Source: Sphingomonas sp. MA1305 (GTDB lineage: Bacteria > Pseudomonadota > Alphaproteobacteria > Sphingomonadales > Sphingomonadaceae). Taken from it: a stretch of DNA of 64,000 nucleotides. A model generated the notes under the pieces. That model did not search any database and was not told where the DNA came from. It worked only from the letters and a program-made list of their open reading frames with translations. How positions within the stretch are numbered: the first letter of the stretch is position 1; every line of letters begins with the position of its first letter. The translations under genes were made by a program, and so were the position numbers. The stretch covers positions 1-64,000 of the forward strand of contig NZ_RCVT01000005.1 in NCBI RefSeq assembly GCF_016107325.1, read 5' to 3'. Shown piece after piece: positions 62,039-64,000 of the stretch.

Positions 62039-62915
62039 GGTGCTTCTTCGTCGTGGCCGGATTTCACTGGCCTATCTCTGGCGGCACCGCCGGCTGCCGC
62101 GGCTGGATGCACCCAGCTTGTTCACCGAGCTGGTGCAGCACCGCAAGCTGCACGACCGTGATCCACGGCTCGGTGCATTGGTCGACAAGGTGATCGTCAA
62201 AGCTTGGGTGGCTCAGCAGCTCGGTCAAAAGTGGGTGACACCCACATTGTGGACCGGCTCGGCGCTGCCCGCGCTACCCCCATGGCCCAGGCCATTTGTC
62301 GTCAAGTCGCGCCACGGCTGCCGTCAACACGCATTCGTCCGCACCGGCGACGAAGATTGGGCGGCGATCCGTCGCGGGGCGCGGCGGTGGATGCGAGGAA
62401 CCTACGGCCGGTGGCTCGATGAATGGGCCTATTCCGGTCTCACCCCCGGCCTGCTCGTCGAGCCTTTCATCGGGAAGAATGGCGTCCTCCCCATCGACTA
62501 CAAATTCTTCGTGTTCGCAGGCCACGTGGCCTACATACAGGTCCACCTTGGTCGGGAGCACGACCATCGCTGGATCCTGCTCGATCGCGATTGGCGGCGC
62601 GTCTCAGCAAGGACGTCCGATCCCGATCCGGCTCCGCCGCGGGCGCTCGCCGCGATGATTGTTGCTGCGGAAGCGCTTGGCCGTGAATTCCCTTTCGTGA
62701 GGGTCGACCTTTACGCGACTGGCGGTCATCCGCGTTTCGGCGAAATGACCTTCTATCCAGGGTCCGGCCTGGATCCGTTTGCGCCCGTGTCGCTGGACGC
62801 GCGCCTTGGGACCGATTGGCTCGCCGCTCTGGGTGGTTCGTCGCAGCTCGGCAGCGGTTCGCAGGCTGTTGTCGCGGACATCGCCTCCAGCCTGACCCCC
62901 TGCCCTTCCACTTGA
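61992..62915 (+). CDS. ATP-grasp protein, TupA-like
   Basis: A protein of up to 307 residues with the layout of TupA-like ATP-grasp proteins: SLFTELVQHRKLHDRDPRLGALVDKVIVKAWVAQQLG, PFVVKSRHGCRQH (ATP-binding Lys), LLVEPFIGKNG, IDYKFFVFAGHVAYIQVH and FVRVDLYATGGHPRFGEMTFYPGSG with the terminal metal ligands. Such proteins form amide bonds in cell-surface polysaccharide or exopolymer pathways. The start is uncertain: ATG 61992 overlaps the preceding doubtful frame, and GTG 62040 is an alternative. Confidence 0.78.
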   Translation: MPSWAAAEHPWPSGRRVLLRRGRISLAYLWRHRRLPRLDAPSLFTELVQHRKLHDRDPRLGALVDKVIVKAWVAQQLGQKWVTPTLWTGSALPALPPWPRPFVVKSRHGCRQHAFVRTGDEDWAAIRRGARRWMRGTYGRWLDEWAYSGLTPGLLVEPFIGKNGVLPIDYKFFVFAGHVAYIQVHLGREHDHRWILLDRDWRRVSARTSDPDPAPPRALAAMIVAAEALGREFPFVRVDLYATGGHPRFGEMTFYPGSGLDPFAPVSLDARLGTDWLAALGGSSQLGSGSQAVVADIASSLTPCPST

Positions 62916-63002
62916 CGGGGCGGGGCACGTTTCAGGACTACACGCCGACGTTCGACGCCTCTCGAGGCCGGCCGCGAGGTCCCCGATCAGCAGCCGGACG
63001 GT

Positions 63003-64000
63003 TTAGCGTTCCCCGAACAGTTCGCGTTGCGCCTTCTCCAACTCTTCGGCGTAACGGCGTCGCACATAGCTTTCCGAAACGATCCCCAGTACATGCCGGT
63101 CATTATCCAGCACCGCCAGTTCGTCGGTGCGCGCTTCGTCGAAGCTGGCCATGACCGCGCCAATGTCCATGTCGGGGCCGAGCGCCGCCTCGCGGTTCGA
63201 CGCGAGCGTGGCGACCGGGGCGGCCGGGTCCAACCCATCAGCATAAGCGCTCGGGACGACGGCGATCCCGGCATAGGTGCCGTCGGCATCGACCAGCACC
63301 GCGCGGCTGGTGGAGCCCAGGGGAAATGCGCGCCGGAATTCTGCGATGCTCATGGATGCGGGCGTCGCCCTTGCGTCCTTGCGCATCATGCCCGCAGCTG
63401 TCAGCGTCCTAACCCAGCCGACATCCCGCGCACTCTTGATCGTTTCTCCCCGTAGGTGCAGCCGCCAAGTCGAGAACGAATAGCCGAACAGCTCGCGCAC
63501 GAGCGTGGAGGAGACGAGCGATGCGGCGATGACCGCGCCCGTGAGCGGGAAGTCGTGTGTGGCCTGCAGGACCAGCATGGCCATGGTCATCGGGCCGCCG
63601 ACTACCGCGACCGCGAAGGCGGCCATGCCGACTAGCGCGGCATTGCGAGGGTCGACGACGGGGTGGCCGACCATCATCGAGAGGCCGGCGGCGAACAGGT
63701 GGCCGATGAGCGTGCCCAGGAAAAGCGAGGCGAAAAAGAGGCCGCCGCGAAATCCAAACCCCAGCGAGACGATCGACGCCGCGCTCTTCGCGAACAGCAC
63801 GAGCAGGATGAAACCGAGCGAGGCGCCTACGGCAAGGTCGGCATGAAGCGCGCCATGACCTGCCGAGAGGACCTGAGGCGACACCATGGCGACCGGAATC
63901 AGCAGCCCGCCGCCGATGGCCGGGCGACACCAATCGGGCACGCCGGTCCGTCGTGAACCACGTTCGACCAGCGCTACCGTCCGCATCAGGGCGATGCCAA
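63003..64000 (-). CDS. clcA: ClC-family chloride channel with CBS domains (5' end missing)
   Basis: The frame runs off the right edge and 332 residues are visible. The membrane part shows GGGLLIPVAMVSPQVLSAGH, GFGFRGGLFFASLFLGTLIG (the GxFxP-like filter region) and VGGPMTMAMLVLQATHDF, the C-terminal half of a ClC exchanger. After about residue 180 a cytoplasmic CBS pair follows (SIAEFRRAFPLGSTSRAVLVD... and GAVMASFDEARTDELAVLDND). The N-terminal half lies outside the window. Confidence 0.88.
   Translation of the reverse strand, partial: GIALMRTVALVERGSRRTGVPDWCRPAIGGGLLIPVAMVSPQVLSAGHGALHADLAVGASLGFILLVLFAKSAASIVSLGFGFRGGLFFASLFLGTLIGHLFAAGLSMMVGHPVVDPRNAALVGMAAFAVAVVGGPMTMAMLVLQATHDFPLTGAVIAASLVSSTLVRELFGYSFSTWRLHLRGETIKSARDVGWVRTLTAAGMMRKDARATPASMSIAEFRRAFPLGSTSRAVLVDADGTYAGIAVVPSAYADGLDPAAPVATLASNREAALGPDMDIGAVMASFDEARTDELAVLDNDRHVLGIVSESYVRRRYAEELEKAQRELFGER

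Overview
The window is GC-rich, densely coding DNA from an alphaproteobacterium, most likely a sphingomonad (Sphingomonas, Sphingobium or Novosphingobium relative). That rests on overall protein character; no rRNA, tRNA or housekeeping marker is present to prove it. The left edge carries the end of an F-type conjugation module (traH tail, traG), so the stretch probably lies on a conjugative plasmid or integrative element.

Layout. (1) 1-3.2 kb: conjugation genes and one small membrane protein. (2) 3.2-14.2 kb: a defence island. It holds an AbiEi/AbiEii toxin-antitoxin pair, a short-Argonaute system (SIR2-APAZ plus an inactive PIWI protein, the SPARSA type), a retron-like reverse transcriptase fused to a trypsin-like protease with a candidate msr-msd RNA directly upstream, a divergent gene with a HEPN-type R-x4-H motif, a tyrosine recombinase and a RES/Xre NAD-degrading toxin pair. 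(3) 14.3-38.9 kb: a copper/metal island. It includes a CueR-like regulator with a P1B ATPase, a predicted nuclease gene, a DUF4396 protein, a Csp-like copper store, an orphan FliQ, CopCD, an ECF sigma operon with membrane regulator and metal sensor, CopAB with cytochrome c, PepSY and DUF305 partners, CusCBA with a CusF-like tail, and DmeF with an RcnR/CsoR repressor. (4) 39.5-44 kb: a periplasmic rubrerythrin, a PepSY/cytochrome b/two-component operon and a VIT-family transporter. (5) 44.2-47.5 kb: mobile-element debris, namely a serine resolvase with res-like repeats, an IS1182-type element with 14-bp ends and a glycosyltransferase remnant. (6) 47.7-64 kb: a stress and envelope region with an exported phosphodiesterase, a periplasmic Dps, aquaporin, large catalase and DUF3833 lipoprotein operon, a two-component system, a TolC/RND pair lacking its adaptor, a cyclopropane synthase, an ATP-grasp protein and a truncated ClC channel.

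The most informative regulatory signal is a two-block element, (C/T)(A/G)AGGG, exactly 16 bp, then CGTA(T/A/G), seen nine times between 17.4 and 29.4 kb. It precedes the P1B ATPase, the lipoprotein relic, DUF4396, Csp, copC, the sigma operon itself, copA and a DUF305 gene, and once faces a stretch with no gene. It fits a promoter for the ECF sigma factor encoded at 23.1 kb, making the copper island one autoregulated regulon. A second family, GTCAGG-N5-GTCAGG direct repeats, lies before the rubrerythrin, PepSY and VIT genes and suggests a regulon of the response regulator at 41.1 kb.

All functional calls are from reading protein motifs and gene order; no database search was run.
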